This document shows positions 62,365 to 64,000 of a stretch of 64,000 nt of DNA, piece by piece. The translations under genes were made by a program, and so were the position numbers. Position 1 is the first letter of the stretch, and the number at the start of each line of letters is the position of its first letter. Below the pieces are notes generated by a model. That model was given only the letters and a program-made list of their open reading frames with translations. It was not told the origin of the DNA and did no database searches. This stretch comes from Bradyrhizobium guangzhouense. GTDB lineage: Bacteria > Pseudomonadota > Alphaproteobacteria > Rhizobiales > Xanthobacteraceae. The stretch is from assembly GCF_004114955.1 (NCBI RefSeq), contig NZ_CP030053.1, positions 1,426,001 through 1,490,000 on the forward strand. Direction: 5' to 3'.

Positions 62365-63040
62365 CGAAATCCTCCGCCTCGAGAATGTGTGCAAGGCCTA
62401 TAATGTCGGCCTGCCGACCGAAACCGAGGTGCTGCATGGCATCGACCTCGAGCTCGACCATGGCGAGTTCCTGGCGTTGATCGGCCCCTCGGGCTCGGGC
62501 AAGAGCACGCTGCTCAACATCGTCGGCCTGCTCGACCAGCCGACGTCGGGCCGGCTGCTGATCAAGGGCCAGGACATCGCCGATCTCGGCGACGCCGAGA
62601 TCACCCACCTGCGCGGCCACACCATCGGCTTCGTCTTCCAGTACCATCTCCTGATCTCGGCCTTCACCGCGCGGGAAAATGTCATGATGCCGATGCTGGC
62701 CGATCGCGGCTTTGCATCGGCTGATATCGAGGCGCGGGCGGACCGGCTGCTGGCGCAGGTCGGGCTCGAGAAATTCGCCGGCAACCTCGCCAACAACATG
62801 TCGGGCGGGCAGCAGCAGCGGGTGGCCGTGGCGCGAGCCTTGGCCATGAGCCCGGACCTCGTGCTTGCGGACGAGCCGACCGGCAATCTCGACACCAAAT
62901 CGGCCGACGCCGTGTTCGAGCTGATGCGGCAGGTCAACCGCGACAGCGGCACGAGCTTCCTGCTCGTCACCCATAATATGAGCCTGGCGCGGCGCTGCGA
63001 CCGCATCATCGAAGTGGTTGACGGCCGCATCCGCGCCTAA
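62357..63040 (+). CDS. ABC transporter ATP-binding protein, LolD/MacB type
   Basis: A 227-residue ATPase. Walker A is GPSGSGKST, the Q-loop lies in [10 protein letters not shown], the signature is [15 protein letters not shown] and Walker [13 protein letters not shown], all typical of the MacB/LolD/FtsE group. The start is GTG at 62357, inside the end of the permease gene, giving [16 protein letters not shown]; no ATG is nearby. It energises the MacB-like permease. With the HlyD-type adaptor the set forms a tripartite exporter; the outer-membrane partner is not in the window. Confidence 0.9.
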   Translation: MASEILRLENVCKAYNVGLPTETEVLHGIDLELDHGEFLALIGPSGSGKSTLLNIVGLLDQPTSGRLLIKGQDIADLGDAEITHLRGHTIGFVFQYHLLISAFTARENVMMPMLADRGFASADIEARADRLLAQVGLEKFAGNLANNMSGGQQQRVAVARALAMSPDLVLADEPTGNLDTKSADAVFELMRQVNRDSGTSFLLVTHNMSLARRCDRIIEVVDGRIRA

Positions 63041-63292
63041 CGTCGTAGAAGGCGCCCGGTAAGGCGGATTTTTAGGGGATATCAAAGGCTTGGATCGCGC
63101 CTTGGGCCCGAAAAAAGCCCCGTTCTTGCTTGCCTAGAGAGGCTGCTTCCTTTATCCGGTGGGGCTGCCTCGCATGCGAGCGGCCTTGGGCCGGGACTTG
63201 GGCTGGGCGCAGGCATGATCCCGGACAAGCGGGTCCCGGTTTTCCGTTTGGATCGTGCCTTTACAGAGAATTCTTCGAAGGATTACCCGCGA
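63041..63292. other. 252-base intergenic region before purA
   Basis: The gap holds the end of the exporter operon and the purA promoter. The stretch CATGATCCCGGACAAGCGGG near 63204-63230 recalls the CATGATCCGGAAAAG repeat at 10783, perhaps a decayed copy. No clear terminator with a T-run follows the ATPase gene. Confidence 0.4.
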
Positions 63293-64000
63293 ATGGCCAA
63301 TGTTGTCGTCGTCGGCGCCCAGTGGGGCGACGAAGGAAAGGGCAAGATCGTCGACTGGTTGTCGGAGCAGGCGGACATCGTCGCACGCTTCCAGGGCGGC
63401 CATAACGCCGGCCACACGCTGGTCATCAATGGCGAGACTTACAAGCTCGCGCTGTTGCCCTCCGGCGTGCTGCGGCCGTCGAAGCTGGCGGTGATCGGCA
63501 ACGGTGTGGTGTTCGACGCGCAGGCCTTCCTCGACGAGGTGACCAAGCTGCGCGGCCAGGGCGTCGCGGTCGGCCCCGAGAATCTGCGCGTCGCCGAGAA
63601 CGTGACCCTGATCCTGCCGCTGCATCGCGAGCTCGATGCGCTTCGTGAGTCGTCCAATGCGGTGACCGCGATCGGCACCACGCGCCGCGGCATCGGCCCT
63701 GCCTATGAGGACAAGGTTGGCCGCCGCGCGATCCGCCTGATGGACCTCGCCGACCTCAACACGCTGCCGCACAAGATCGATCGCCTCCTGGCGCACCACA
63801 ACGCGCTCCGTCGCGGCCTCAATTTGCCGGAGTTCGACGGCAAGGAGATCCTGAAGGAACTCACCGCGCTGGCCCCGCAGCTGCTGCCTTATGCGGAGAC
63901 CGTCTGGCGTCTGCTCGATGCCGAGCGGCGTGCCGGCAAGCGCATCCTGTTCGAAGGCGCGCAGGGCGCGCTGCTCGACGTCGACCACGGGACCTACCCT
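63293..64000 (+). CDS. purA: Adenylosuccinate synthetase (3' end outside the window)
   Basis: The first 236 codons of PurA, which joins IMP and aspartate with GTP in AMP synthesis. The N-terminus [20 protein letters not shown] is the GTP-binding/catalytic motif with the essential Asp and Lys; [12 protein letters not shown] has the catalytic His region, and [14 protein letters not shown] the IMP/GTP loop. [18 protein letters not shown] near the window end is also family-typical. The ATG at 63293 follows AAGGATTAC. The gene continues beyond 64000. Confidence 0.97.
   Translation, partial: MANVVVVGAQWGDEGKGKIVDWLSEQADIVARFQGGHNAGHTLVINGETYKLALLPSGVLRPSKLAVIGNGVVFDAQAFLDEVTKLRGQGVAVGPENLRVAENVTLILPLHRELDALRESSNAVTAIGTTRRGIGPAYEDKVGRRAIRLMDLADLNTLPHKIDRLLAHHNALRRGLNLPEFDGKEILKELTALAPQLLPYAETVWRLLDAERRAGKRILFEGAQGALLDVDHGTYP

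Noticed and set aside
1..64000. tRNA, rRNA, CRISPR arrays, prophage or insertion-sequence genes
   Set aside because: None was seen by eye on either strand: no T-loop/CCA-type gene, no regular spacer-repeat array and no transposase or integrase motifs.

Overview
The window is high-GC alphaproteobacterial DNA that reads as a Bradyrhizobium (or very close relative) chromosome. The support is the split pntAA-pntAB-pntB transhydrogenase, the copper-type nirK-nirV pair beside hemN and an NnrR/NnrS pair, Fnr/FixK-type TTG-N8-CAA boxes, a long-tailed rpsU, and several families of rhizobial intergenic palindromes. About 64 protein genes are called. No rRNA, tRNA, CRISPR array, transposase or integrase was seen, so this looks like chromosomal backbone with several transport and catabolic cassettes.

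Layout. 1-4 kb: start of an exported protein, an NtrC-type response regulator and an M3 peptidase with a lysine/alanine tail. 4-9 kb: a cytochrome aa3 subunit IV, the transhydrogenase operon, a Ca2+/H+ antiporter and a cupin. 9-17.4 kb: a repeat-rich membrane-anchored protein, a TPR lipoprotein, rpsU, aqpZ, purEK, a diguanylate cyclase, small uncharacterised genes including two DUF465/YdcH genes, and an LhgO-like oxidase. 17.6-25.3 kb: a PAS-GGDEF-EAL protein, glpD and a potGHI-like polyamine importer. 25.3-32.5 kb: a sugar ABC importer without an ATPase, then a LysR / PrpF-GalD-type isomerase / DctA trio. 32.6-36.8 kb: AsmA, a 3-oxoacid CoA-transferase pair and a GNAT acetyltransferase.

37-45 kb is the most coherent block. 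nirV and nirK read left, hemN and a small CxxC protein read right, and an NnrR-like regulator and nnrS diverge. Four TTG-N8-CAA boxes sit at promoter-like distances before nirK, hemN, the CxxC gene and nnrR/nnrS. This suggests a low-oxygen/nitric-oxide regulon covering nitrite reduction, haem supply and NO protection. It is followed by an AraC regulator and a FixJ-like regulator whose phosphoacceptor Asp is replaced by Glu.

45-57 kb: a MuiA-like protein, a metallo-beta-lactamase-fold enzyme, a second ATPase-less sugar-type ABC importer with a 2-hydroxyacid dehydrogenase, a chemoreceptor, and two DMT exporters flanking a DUF1330 gene. 57-64 kb: an mgtA-type P-type ATPase diverges from an adaptor/permease/ATPase exporter operon, with a fifth TTG-N8-CAA box between them; the window ends inside purA.

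All functional calls come from reading motifs and family resemblance by eye. No database search was run.
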